Shown here piece by piece: positions 36,927 to 45,889 of a stretch of DNA of 64,000 nt. The notes under the pieces were generated by a model. The model saw only the letters and a list, made by a program, of their open reading frames with translations, was not told where the DNA came from and searched no databases. How positions within the stretch are numbered: position 1 is the stretch's first letter; every line of letters begins with the position of its first letter. The stretch is taken from contig JAXGMN010000026.1 in NCBI GenBank assembly GCA_040768665.1, positions 132,149 through 196,148 on the forward strand. The letters are read 5' to 3'. Origin of the DNA: JABWBD01 sp040768665 (GTDB lineage Bacteria > Planctomycetota > Planctomycetia > Pirellulales > Thermoguttaceae). The position numbers were made by a program, and so were the translations under genes.

Positions 36927-37167
36927 GGGACATATCGGGCCGGGAGAGCAACAGGTCGTCTAGAGGATAGCGCAATCGAAAAATCGATCCTCGTCAAGTG
37001 CTGGACCGGATTTCTTGGACGCTTTTCCGTGTGGCGCTACCAGTCTCGCCGACTGCCCTGGAAACTCGCCGCACACGGTGTTTTGCCGCTTGCTTCGCGC
37101 TGCCCGAGTGAGGATGATGGTATGGGAGCTCAGGAACCTGCGAGACTCAACAACGGAGAAAGCCTCT

Positions 37168-37962
37168 ATGACCTTGCTTCGTACGAAGATTGCTCTGCTA
37201 CTCGTCGCCGCGACCGGCTTCTGCCCCGCCGCTCTTGCCGCCGATCTTTCCGACTCGTCCGATTGGCGTTCGCTGTTCAACGGAAAGGACCTCTCCGGCT
37301 GGGACGGAAATCCCGAACTCTGGTCGGTCAAGGACGGCTTGATTGTGGGCCGGACCACCGGCCCGGAGCAACTCGCCTACAACCAGTTCCTCATCTGGCG
37401 CGGCGGCACACCCAGGGATTTTGAACTCCGTGCCACGATCCGCGAGACGGGCAACAACAGCGGCATCCAATATCGCAGCGCCGAGATGAAGGACATAGGC
37501 CGCTGGTCGGTGGGTGGCTACCAGTGTGACATCCATCCCACACCCGCCAACAACGCAATGCTCTATCACGAGCGCGGCCGCGGCATTGTTGCACAAAACG
37601 GGCAGAGTGTGGTCGTCGACGAGAAGGGGCAGAAGTTTCTGGTACGGCAGCGGGAGCCGATAGCGGTCGACGTCTCGCAGTGGCACGAGTACACGATCAT
37701 CGCCCGGGGCAACAAGCTGGTCCACAAGCTCGACGGCCAGGTGGTGATGGAGCTTGCCGACCACGACCCGGCAGGGCGATCCCTGGAAGGGCTGTTGGCG
37801 ATTCAAATCCATCGCGGCCCGGCGATGCGCGTGGAGATCAAGACTGTGGAGCTCAAGGAGTTGCCGGCGTCGCCCGTGGTGACGTTGGCCGATGAGCCCC
37901 TTCCGGCCGACGCGAAGTTATTGACCCGTCCCAAGCCCAAGGCCGCCCCGAAAAAGAAATAG
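37168..37962 (+). CDS. DUF1080 (3-keto-disaccharide hydrolase-like) secreted protein
   Basis: 264 residues from ATG 37168, chosen because GGAG lies upstream and it begins a signal peptide (MTLLRTKIALLLVAATGF). The DUF1080 jelly roll shows DWRSLFNGKDLSGWDG, LWSVKDGLIVGRTTG, GNNSGIQYRS and AIQIHRGPAMRVEIK. The C-terminus is a Pro/Lys-rich tail (RPKPKAAPKKK). It stands alone on the plus strand and is longer than the copy at 3321. Confidence 0.9.
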   Translation: MTLLRTKIALLLVAATGFCPAALAADLSDSSDWRSLFNGKDLSGWDGNPELWSVKDGLIVGRTTGPEQLAYNQFLIWRGGTPRDFELRATIRETGNNSGIQYRSAEMKDIGRWSVGGYQCDIHPTPANNAMLYHERGRGIVAQNGQSVVVDEKGQKFLVRQREPIAVDVSQWHEYTIIARGNKLVHKLDGQVVMELADHDPAGRSLEGLLAIQIHRGPAMRVEIKTVELKELPASPVVTLADEPLPADAKLLTRPKPKAAPKKK

Positions 37963-38006
37963 TCGGCCGCGGTCCCGGGCAGCCGAGAAAGCAGGGACGG
38001 CGGTCG

Positions 38007-39416
38007 TCACGTGCATTCGTCCGCTCCGGCGAGCAGGGTCTTGATTCCGCCTGTGAGGGCCGCGTCGATCTCCGGACCGCACCAGGCAACGCTTACGGAA
38101 TAGCCGCCCTGCGGGTAGGCATCGGCCGTGGGAATGTACCACGGCCCCCCGTCACCGTACGCGGCACAGGCAACAAACCGGTCGGGCGCCGTGGCCTGGG
38201 CTCGCAACTGGTACTCGACGTAGCATTCCCCCGGCAAGTGCAGCATCGAGGTATCGTTGACGTGCAGCGAGGTGAGGGTAACGGGGATTTTCTGCCGGCA
38301 ACGGCGGATCCATGAGACCGTGAATGTGGGACGGTTGCGGTTGACGACCGGTTGTGAGCGGTCTGCGATCTGCTTGAGCAGCGCGTCGAGTTCGAAGCGG
38401 GGATCGTGGAAGGGGAGGATGTCGTGCGTCGTCCAGCGCAGCGAGCGGATCGGCTCGGGCTGCAGGTCGGCTTCGGAGCCGACGATGCCGTCGTAGATCC
38501 GCTGGGTGAGCACGGGCCGCATCTCCTTCGAGCCGTCATTGTACTTGCCCGCGCCGATGTTGCCGCCGCAGCCGTTGAAGTAGAGATGGATGCAGCCGGG
38601 CTCTTCCTTCTGTCGCCGCTTGCGTGCGAGGCCGCAGAAATCGGAGCTGACGCGGCCGTCGCCGTAGTAACTCATGGGATGGCAGGCGTAGTAATGGCAG
38701 GCGGCCAGCTTGCGATCGCCGTGAAAGAAAGCGACCGTCTTGAGCATCGGATCGATCAGCCCCTCCGGCAGCCGGCGATGCTCCGGGTTCTTGGAACTGC
38801 TGCCGCGCTGCGAGGCGACTTTGCCGTCCGGCCCGAGGATTCGTCGATTGGAGGCGACCTTTTCGACCTTTGCCTCACCGTGCGCGACGTGGGTGACCGG
38901 GACTGCCCGATCGAGCCCTTCGCGCACCGCGGTGCGGCCGGCGTCGAGGCACTTGCCGAAGAAATCCAGTTCGACGATGTGGGGCAGGTCTCCCTGGGCC
39001 AGGATGATCCGCTCGGCTTCGAGGCATGCGAAGGGTGCGTTGTGCTGGTGCACGCAGTGGACCGTGACCCGGTCGGCCGTCGTTCCGGCGGCTTCCGCCA
39101 GCGCCGTCCGCCACTGGATATGGGCTTCGTTCAGCAGCCCGATCCAGTCGACGACACACAGCACGATCGGCTTGCCCGCTCCTAACAGCACGAAACCGAT
39201 CGCCTCCAGCGGGTCGTCGACCGCTTCAACCGGCTTGATCCATCCGGCGTGGAGGGAGTGTCCGATCGGCGGTGTAACGTCGAACCGGAAGGGGGCAAGG
39301 CGGAGATTGCCGACGTTTTCGGAACCGTCCGCGACGGCCGCCGTCCGACCGAGCAATCCTGCTCCCAATGCTCCGGCCGCCGTTCCGAGAAAGAGCCGTC
39401 GATGGATGCGTGTCAT
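38007..39416 (-). CDS. Neutral ceramidase-like secreted protein, second copy
   Basis: 469 residues. RIHRRLFLGTAAGALGAG is a Tat-type signal. FRFDVTPPIGHSLHAGW, VHCVHQHNAPFACLE and CHYYACHPMSYYGDG resemble the N-terminal neutral ceramidase domain and its zinc-binding His residues. It is clearly diverged from the protein at 18727. It starts 28 bases after the DUF1501 stop, so it is the third gene of the 43400-38007 operon. The substrate is unknown. Confidence 0.78.
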   Translation of the reverse strand: MTRIHRRLFLGTAAGALGAGLLGRTAAVADGSENVGNLRLAPFRFDVTPPIGHSLHAGWIKPVEAVDDPLEAIGFVLLGAGKPIVLCVVDWIGLLNEAHIQWRTALAEAAGTTADRVTVHCVHQHNAPFACLEAERIILAQGDLPHIVELDFFGKCLDAGRTAVREGLDRAVPVTHVAHGEAKVEKVASNRRILGPDGKVASQRGSSSKNPEHRRLPEGLIDPMLKTVAFFHGDRKLAACHYYACHPMSYYGDGRVSSDFCGLARKRRQKEEPGCIHLYFNGCGGNIGAGKYNDGSKEMRPVLTQRIYDGIVGSEADLQPEPIRSLRWTTHDILPFHDPRFELDALLKQIADRSQPVVNRNRPTFTVSWIRRCRQKIPVTLTSLHVNDTSMLHLPGECYVEYQLRAQATAPDRFVACAAYGDGGPWYIPTADAYPQGGYSVSVAWCGPEIDAALTGGIKTLLAGADECT

Positions 39417-39444
39417 GAGGGGCCTTTTGTGTGAATTGTCCAGT

Positions 39445-40878
39445 TCAGGCGAGGATGTCGCGGACCACGTGGCCTCCGACGTCGGTGAGGCGGAAATCGC
39501 GGCCCTGGTAGCGGTAGGTCAGTCGCTTGTGGTCGACGCCCAATAGGTAGAGCATCGTGGCCTGCAGGTCGTGCACGTGGACGACGTTCTCGACGGCATT
39601 ATACCCCAATTCATCCGTCGCGCCATAGGTGATTCCCGGGCGGATGCCGCCGCCGGCCAGGAAGCAGGAGTAGCCTTTGATGTGGTGGTCGCGGCCGCTG
39701 CCCTGGCTCATCGGCGTACGGCCGAATTCGCCTCCCCAGAGGATCAGCGTGTCGTCGAGCATTCCGCGCTGCTTGAGATCGTGGATCAAGGCCGCGGTCG
39801 GGCGGTCGACTTCTTCGGCGGTGAGCTCCATGCTCCGCTTGATGCCACCGTGATGATCCCAGGCGCGATGATAGACCTGGATGAATCGCACGCCCCGCTC
39901 GGCCAATCGCCTGGCCAGAAGGCAATTGGCGGCAAACGATCCATCGCCGCCTTTGGTGCCGTACATCTCAAGAATTTCGGAGGGTTCGTCAGAAATGTCG
40001 ACCAGCCCGGGCACGCTGGCCTGCATCTTGAAAGCCATCTCGTACTGGGCGATGCGGGTGGCGATCTCGGGATCGTCGACCACCTCATTGTGCAAGAGAT
40101 TCAGCGCGTTGGCCGCATCGACGACGTCGCGCTGCCGGTCGCGAGTGCCCCCCCGGGGATTGCCGACGTAGAGCACGGGGTCGCCTTTGGAGCGGAATTC
40201 CACGCCCTGGTACTTGCTGGGGAGAAACCCGCTGTGCCACTGCCGCGCGGCGATCGGCTGGGCCTGGCCGCCTCGGCCGATGCTCGAAAGGACGACAAAC
40301 CCGGGCAGGTCGTCGCATTCGCTCCCCAGGCCGTACAGGAGCCACGAGCCCATCGAGGGGCGGCCGGAGATCGTCGTCCCCGTGTTCATGTAAGTGTGGG
40401 CGGGGTCGTGGTTGATCGCCTCGGTCACCATCGACCGCACGATGCAGATCTCGTCGGCTACGGAGCCGATTTGGGGAAAGAGCGAGCAGATCTCCTGGCC
40501 GTTCCCGCCAACCTTCTGAAAGGGGAACTGGGGGGCGAAACACTTCAGCTCCTTTCCCTGAAGCTGCGCGATCGGCTGACCCCGGGTGAACGATTCGGGC
40601 ATCGGCTGGCCGTCGAGTTCGGCCAGCTTGGGCTTGCTGTCGAAAGTTTCCAGGTGCGACGGCCCGCCGGCCTGGTACAAGTGGATGACCCGCTTGACCT
40701 TGGGTGGGAAGTGGAGCGGGTTGACCGTGCCCAGGCTCTGCGGCGACGGATCGGTAGGTGATGCCTTGGGTGCGGCATGATTCAAAAGCGTTGCCAGCGC
40801 GGCGGCGCCGATGCCCGCGGTTCGGCCGAGAAAGGCGCGGCGGGTCTGGCGGATGCCGAGGATCTGGTCGAGGTTCAT
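39445..40878 (-). CDS. DUF1501 protein
   Basis: 477 residues with Tat-type N-terminus (RQTRRAFLGRTAGIGAAAL). DUF1501 is a sulfatase-like fold family without the sulfatase Cys; motifs here are KVKRVIHLYQAGGPSHLETF, GSWLLYGLGSECDDLPGFVV, WDHHGGI and LWGGEFGRTPMSQG. The product is found outside the cytoplasm, and members nearly always accompany a DUF1549/DUF1553 cytochrome, as here, where the start overlaps the upstream stop by 4 bases (ATGA). Function unknown. Confidence 0.93.
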   Translation of the reverse strand: MNLDQILGIRQTRRAFLGRTAGIGAAALATLLNHAAPKASPTDPSPQSLGTVNPLHFPPKVKRVIHLYQAGGPSHLETFDSKPKLAELDGQPMPESFTRGQPIAQLQGKELKCFAPQFPFQKVGGNGQEICSLFPQIGSVADEICIVRSMVTEAINHDPAHTYMNTGTTISGRPSMGSWLLYGLGSECDDLPGFVVLSSIGRGGQAQPIAARQWHSGFLPSKYQGVEFRSKGDPVLYVGNPRGGTRDRQRDVVDAANALNLLHNEVVDDPEIATRIAQYEMAFKMQASVPGLVDISDEPSEILEMYGTKGGDGSFAANCLLARRLAERGVRFIQVYHRAWDHHGGIKRSMELTAEEVDRPTAALIHDLKQRGMLDDTLILWGGEFGRTPMSQGSGRDHHIKGYSCFLAGGGIRPGITYGATDELGYNAVENVVHVHDLQATMLYLLGVDHKRLTYRYQGRDFRLTDVGGHVVRDILA

Positions 40879-43400
40879 GGCCGGGTAATCGTCTCGTGCA
40901 AATTGAGGATGGTGCGGGCGACGGAGGTCCAGGCCGCAAGTTCGGCCGCAGGCGGGTCGCTCGGCGCCGCGTACTCACCGACCCCAAGGAGCGCCTTGAC
41001 CGCCGCCTCGTCGTCGGAGTACTGCCGGTGGTGCTTCTGATATAGACGACTCAAGACGTCTTGCTCGGGCGGTTCGGCTCCGCGGCCCAGGGCCCGATGG
41101 AAGGCGTAGTCGATGCGTTCGGCCTCGCTCTCGCCGGCTTCCCGGAGAATCCGTGCGGCGAACACTCTTGCCGCTTCCACGTAAGTCGGGTCGTTCAGGA
41201 GCACCAGGCTTTGCAGCGGAGTGTTGGAGCGGGGGCGCTCGGCCGTGCACTCTTCGCGGCTTGAGGCGTCGAAGGCCAAGAGGCTGGGATGCAGAAACGA
41301 TCGCTGCCAGTAGGTGTAGAGGCCCCGGCGATACTGGTCTTCGCCGTGGTCGTGCACATACTCTCGCTTGGGAAAGTTGAGATGCATCCAATACCCTTCC
41401 GGCTGATACGGCTTCACACTCGGGCCGCCGATCTTCGCAGACAACAGCCCGCTGATCGCCAGGGCATTGTCGCGGACGAATTCCGCGGAAAGGCGGAAAC
41501 GGCCCTGGCGGGCCAGCCAAAGGTTTTCCGGATCGCGCCCTCGAAGGTCCCGGCTCGACATGGACGATTGCCGGTATGTGGCCGAGGTGGTGATCAACCG
41601 GACCATGTGCTTCACGTCCCATCCCGACTCGATCAGTTCGACCGCCAACCAGTCGAGCAACTCGGGATGGCTGGGCAGCGAGCCCTGCGACCCGAAGTCG
41701 TCGACCGATTTGACAATGCCCCGACCGAAAAACAGTTTCCAAAGCCGGTTGACCCACACGCGGGCGACGAGCGGATTCTTTCGATCGGTCATCCATCGGG
41801 CCAGGTCGAGCCGCGTGGGCCGGCGGCCGGCGACGTCGAGTTTGCCCAGGAACGCCGGAATCCCCGGCTCCACGATCTCGCCGGAGTCGTCCAGCCAGTT
41901 GCCGCGGGGCAGGACGCGGATCGTCCGAGGATTGGTGGCGATCGAGATGAGGCTCGTCGGCGCAGCATCCAGGACCGCCTGCTTCTGAGATTCGAGGTCA
42001 GCCAGCCGCTTTCGCTCGTCTGCCAGGTCCGGGGCAATCGTGCGGTAGTAGGCGGCGATTGCACTTGCTTGCGCATCGCTCCGTTGGTCCGGGGCGACCG
42101 CGATCGCGGCGGCGGCCTCTTTCGGAAGCCCGTCGACGCCGTCTGCGTGGACCGGGCGGACCGCCGTCAGCGAGCTTTCCCAATCGCGCTGGGCGGCATC
42201 GAGCTGCCGCGTCCGGGCGGCGAAGGCCTTGCGAACCGCGGCGATTTCGCGGTCGAGTTCAGTGATCCGGGCCGTATGTTCCGCGGTGGGCAGCCTGGTC
42301 TGATCTTGCCGTCCGACGGGTTTTTCCTGGATATCGGCGAAGAAGGCCGCAAAGCGGTAGAAGTCGCGGGCCGTATAGGGATCGAACTTATGGTCGTGAC
42401 ACTCCGCGCAGCCGATCGTGGCGCCCAGGAAGGCCGAGCTTGTGTTCCGCACGCGGTCGGCATCGTACTTGGCCTGATATTCCTTTGGCTGAGCCCCGCC
42501 CTCTTCGGTGGTTTGCAGCAGGCGGTTGTAGCCGGAGGCGATTCTCTGCCAGCGGGTCGGCTCCGGCAGAAGATCGCCGGCGAGCTGCTCGCCGACGAAC
42601 TCGTCGAACGGCTTGTTCTCGTTGAATGCACGGATGACATAGTCGCGGTAAAGCCAGACGTCGCGGTGATTGTCGCTGTGATAGCCGCCGGTATCGGCGT
42701 AGCGAGCCAGGTCGAGCCAGTAGACGGCCATTCGTTCGCCGAAATGGGGCGAGGCCAGGAGCCGTTCAACCTGTTTCTCGTAAGCATCGGGCGACGTATC
42801 GGCTGCGAAGGCGGCAATTTCTTCCGGTCGAGGCGGCAGGCCCGTGAGATCGAACCCGAGGCGGCGAAGCAGGGTGGGGCGGTCGGCCTCGGGTGATGGA
42901 GCGACGCCGTGGGCCTCGTGGCCTGCGGCCACCAGACGGTCGATTGCGCCCCGCGGCCAGGACGTGTTCTTCACTTCGGGAACCGGGGTCCGCGTGGGCA
43001 CCACGTAGGCCCAATGCTCGTCGAACTTCGCTCCTTCGTTGATCCAGCGGCGGATTAGCTCGACTTGCTGGCTGGTGAGCGGCGGCTTGTGGCTGTCGGG
43101 CGGGGGCATGAGATCGGCGGGGTCCTCTGCGGCAATCCGCTCGATGAGATAGCTGTTGTCCGCGTCGCCGGGTTCGATCACCAAGTCGGTGGCACTCTCG
43201 CGAACGTCGAGCCGAAGATCCGCCTGGCGGTTGCCCGCGTCGGGACCGTGGCAGGCATAGCACCGATCGGCCAGGAGCGGCTTGATGTCGCGCGTGTAAT
43301 CGACCGGGCGTTCAGCAACGCCGGTTTGCGGAGAGGCATTTGCCAGGGCCGCCAACAAGAGAAGCAGCGACACGCTCTGGCGAAAGGAGGTGGGTGGCAT
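40875..43400 (-). CDS. DUF1549/DUF1553 protein with Planctomycete cytochrome C domain
   Basis: About 841 residues from the ATG at 43400; the frame continues to 43793 through the palindrome and is not coding there. A signal peptide (SVSLLLLLAALANA) precedes the PSCyt1 domain with heme motif CYACHGPD. DUF1549 (WPRGAIDRLVAAGHEAHG, LLRRLGFDLTGLP) and DUF1553 (NPLVARVWVNRLWKLFFGRG, RSNTPLQSLVLLNDP) follow, with a mid coiled-coil. These large periplasmic proteins are typical of Planctomycetota and are thought to act with DUF1501 partners in degradation of complex polymers; the activity is not known. Confidence 0.93.
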   Translation of the reverse strand: MPPTSFRQSVSLLLLLAALANASPQTGVAERPVDYTRDIKPLLADRCYACHGPDAGNRQADLRLDVRESATDLVIEPGDADNSYLIERIAAEDPADLMPPPDSHKPPLTSQQVELIRRWINEGAKFDEHWAYVVPTRTPVPEVKNTSWPRGAIDRLVAAGHEAHGVAPSPEADRPTLLRRLGFDLTGLPPRPEEIAAFAADTSPDAYEKQVERLLASPHFGERMAVYWLDLARYADTGGYHSDNHRDVWLYRDYVIRAFNENKPFDEFVGEQLAGDLLPEPTRWQRIASGYNRLLQTTEEGGAQPKEYQAKYDADRVRNTSSAFLGATIGCAECHDHKFDPYTARDFYRFAAFFADIQEKPVGRQDQTRLPTAEHTARITELDREIAAVRKAFAARTRQLDAAQRDWESSLTAVRPVHADGVDGLPKEAAAAIAVAPDQRSDAQASAIAAYYRTIAPDLADERKRLADLESQKQAVLDAAPTSLISIATNPRTIRVLPRGNWLDDSGEIVEPGIPAFLGKLDVAGRRPTRLDLARWMTDRKNPLVARVWVNRLWKLFFGRGIVKSVDDFGSQGSLPSHPELLDWLAVELIESGWDVKHMVRLITTSATYRQSSMSSRDLRGRDPENLWLARQGRFRLSAEFVRDNALAISGLLSAKIGGPSVKPYQPEGYWMHLNFPKREYVHDHGEDQYRRGLYTYWQRSFLHPSLLAFDASSREECTAERPRSNTPLQSLVLLNDPTYVEAARVFAARILREAGESEAERIDYAFHRALGRGAEPPEQDVLSRLYQKHHRQYSDDEAAVKALLGVGEYAAPSDPPAAELAAWTSVARTILNLHETITRP

Positions 43401-43458
43401 GGTGGGCCCAGTCGGTCCGAGGACGATGGGTAGGAACCGGAAGGGGCGGGCGATACTC

Positions 43459-43677
43459 CTCAAACTGTAAACGCCACCACCGCGGTTTATCCCGGTGGGG
43501 CGATGTTTGGCAACTACAAACGCCAAGAACCCTCGTTTTGTGATTTCGCTTCCGCCGCTCGGCCCTACAGGCCGAGCGGCGGAAGCGAAATCACAAAACG
43601 GCCTACAGGATCGCCGTTTGTAGTTGCCAAACATCGCCCCACCGACGCGGGGTCGGTGGTGGCGTTTACAGTTTGAG
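43459..43677. repeat. 219-bp near-perfect palindromic element, copy D1
   Basis: Three nested perfect arm pairs: 43459-43481 with 43655-43677 (23 bp), 43501-43522 with 43615-43636 (22 bp) and 43534-43564 with 43570-43600 (31 bp), with only a 5-base loop ctaca. It lies between the divergent starts of the PSD1 gene and the hypothetical gene at 43884, filling most of that 483-base region. A shorter relative is at 58801-58953. Confidence 0.93.
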
Positions 43678-43883
43678 GGTACGCCATGGTCATGATACGG
43701 GGCGAGGCGAATAATGACAATCATTCTTGTTGGAAATCTGCTATGGGGAGAAAGCGGGGGCTGGAAGGCTGGAACCGTTGGCCGCATCTCCACTTTACAG
43801 GCAAGCCCTCTTTGCGTATCCTCCGCCGACGCAGGCGCCGGTTTCCGGACCGAATACCCCCCCTCCTTTGGCAGGTGACGGTG

Positions 43884-44663
43884 ATGGGCAAACCACTGAC
43901 CCTAATTCTCCTACCATTCGCCTTTCTCGGGATCGCCGGTAGTATGGCGATCGATCGCTTGGCCGCGGCCGAGGATTTCCGGGTGGAAAATGCCGTCTAT
44001 GTGGGCGACGAAAAGGAGCCTCGCATCGTAAGCACCACAATTTTCCTCTCAGGGATCGTCTACGACTACCTGAAGTCGCCGGCCGAGATCACGGTGTTCG
44101 ACAAGAGCAACGGCCGGTTTGTACTGCTGGACGTCTCGCGCCGGGTCAGGACCGAGTTGCCGACGGAGAAGGTTGCCACCCTGTGCCAGCACCTGAGAAC
44201 GTGGGCAATCGGCCAGAAGGATCCGCTATTGGTTTTCCTGGGCAATCCGCGTTTCTCGGAAGAATTTGACCGGTCGACGGGCGAGTTGTCGTTGTCGAGC
44301 GAAGCGGTGAACTACCGCCTGAACACGGTGAGCGCCGACGATGGAGAACTAGCCCGACAGTACCGCGAATTCTCCGACTGGTATTCGCAGCTCAATACCC
44401 TGTTGAATCCCGGTTCCCGGCCGCCCTTCGCACGGATGGCCGTCAACGCGGCCCTGGATCGCTACCAACGATTCCCCACGGAAGTGGAGCTGGAGTTGCG
44501 GCTCGGCGGCTTTCCGCCGAAGCGAATCACGATTCGTAGCGAGCACCAGTTGGTTCGCCGGCTGGTCGAGTCGGACCGCGGCCGCGTGGCCCAGATCGAC
44601 CAGTTTCTGGCGATCTTCACGCCCGTCGACTTTGACGAATATCAAAAAAAAATTCTCCAGTGA
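43884..44663 (+). CDS. Hypothetical secreted protein
   Basis: 259 residues from ATG 43884; the frame extends upstream into the palindrome but without protein character. A signal peptide (LTLILLPFAFLGIAGSMA) is followed by a mixed alpha/beta chain with no motif I recognise: EDFRVENAVYVGDEKEP, FLSGIVYDYL, GRFVLLDVSRRVRTELP, LELRLGGFPPKR. It looks like the planctomycete-type conserved proteins that follow a signal peptide with VENAVYVG. No neighbour suggests a role. Confidence 0.75.
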   Translation: MGKPLTLILLPFAFLGIAGSMAIDRLAAAEDFRVENAVYVGDEKEPRIVSTTIFLSGIVYDYLKSPAEITVFDKSNGRFVLLDVSRRVRTELPTEKVATLCQHLRTWAIGQKDPLLVFLGNPRFSEEFDRSTGELSLSSEAVNYRLNTVSADDGELARQYREFSDWYSQLNTLLNPGSRPPFARMAVNAALDRYQRFPTEVELELRLGGFPPKRITIRSEHQLVRRLVESDRGRVAQIDQFLAIFTPVDFDEYQKKILQ

Positions 44664-44936
44664 GCCCCCCGCGGCCGAACGACGGCAATTCCGCACGCAA
44701 TGGGCGGTGAACCGCCGCGGGACCGGTGGTTTACGCTGTGTGCGATTCAGCCCGGGCTTCGCCGACTCCTTCTAATGCGGGGATCGCTATGGCTTTGCTG
44801 GCACCCCGTTTTCCGGCGCGGTACGATAAGGCAATGCGCAACGGAGCGGGAATGCGTGCCGCGAAACGACTGCTTGCGTGCGACCGCTTGCGAAGTGCCG
44901 GTCTGAGATACGCCTTAACTTCCTTGGGAGCTCCTC

Positions 44937-45881
44937 ATGATGTACCGCTTAGCTGTCCCAGTTCTGCTGTCTTGTTTCCTTCTGGCCGCCGTCTCCGCCC
45001 AAGCCGAGGTGACCGCCGAGAAAACCGACCAGGGCGTGATCGTGAAGATCGACGGCAAACCGTTCACCGAGTATCTCGCTTGCTCGGGAACCAAGCCGAT
45101 CCTCTGGCCGGTGATCGGCCCGACCGGCAAGCCTGTGACGCGTGCCTGGCCGATGAATAGCGACAATGCCGACGAACGCCAGGACCATCCTCACCAGCGG
45201 TCGATTTGGTTCACCCACGGCAACGTGAATGGAATCGATTTCTGGGACGAAAATCCCAAGAAGGAGACTCGGGGCACGACGAAGCACCTGGAGTTCGTGA
45301 CAGTGGAAAGCGGCCCGCAAGCGAAGGTCGTTTCGCGCAACGCGTGGCTCGGTCCCGACGGCAAGAAGGTTCTGGAGGATGAGCGCCGCCTGACCTTTGG
45401 CGCCGAAGACGGAGTTCGCTGGATCGATTACGACATCACGCTCAGGGCCACCGAGGGGCCCGTCACCTTCGGCGACACGAAGGAAGGAACCATGGGCGTT
45501 CGGACCCCGGCGTCGATGAAGGTTGACGCGAAAAAGGGCGGCCGGATCGTTAATGCCGAGGGGCTTACCGACAAGGAGGCCTGGGGCAAGCAGTCCCCGT
45601 GGGTCGACTACGTCGGTCCGGTGGACGGCGAGACGGTCGGGATCGCTTTCATGAACCATCCGTCCAGCTTCCGGTTCCCCACGTACTGGCACGTGCGGAC
45701 CTACGGGTTGTTCGCCGCGAATCCATTCGGCGTGGGCGACTTTACCCAGGCGGAAGAAGGCGCCGGCGCGTATACGCTCCCTGCCGGCGAGTCGATCACC
45801 TTGAAGTATCGCCTGCTGTTTCACAAGGGCGACACGAAAGAGGGCAAGGTCGCCGAGGCGTACGAGGCGTACGCGAAGTAG
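44937..45881 (+). CDS. DUF6807 (PmoA-like) secreted protein
   Basis: 314 residues. A signal peptide (YRLAVPVLLSCFLLAAVSA) is followed by the DUF6807 fold, often labelled methane oxygenase PmoA in annotations although it has no relation to methane monooxygenase. Motifs: DHPHQRSIWFTHGNVNGIDF, GTMGVRTPASM, WVDYVGP, GIAFMNHPSSFRFPTYWHVR and GLFAANPFG. The family is common in planctomycete sugar clusters; its activity is not established. It is convergent with the DapA-family gene, with 8 bases between stops. Confidence 0.88.
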   Translation: MMYRLAVPVLLSCFLLAAVSAQAEVTAEKTDQGVIVKIDGKPFTEYLACSGTKPILWPVIGPTGKPVTRAWPMNSDNADERQDHPHQRSIWFTHGNVNGIDFWDENPKKETRGTTKHLEFVTVESGPQAKVVSRNAWLGPDGKKVLEDERRLTFGAEDGVRWIDYDITLRATEGPVTFGDTKEGTMGVRTPASMKVDAKKGGRIVNAEGLTDKEAWGKQSPWVDYVGPVDGETVGIAFMNHPSSFRFPTYWHVRTYGLFAANPFGVGDFTQAEEGAGAYTLPAGESITLKYRLLFHKGDTKEGKVAEAYEAYAK

Positions 45882-45889
45882 GAAGAGGT

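Noticed and set aside
43401..43793. N-terminal extension of the PSD1 gene through the palindrome
   Set aside because: The translation there is not signal-like, and ATG 43400 begins a normal signal peptide just before the cytochrome domain.
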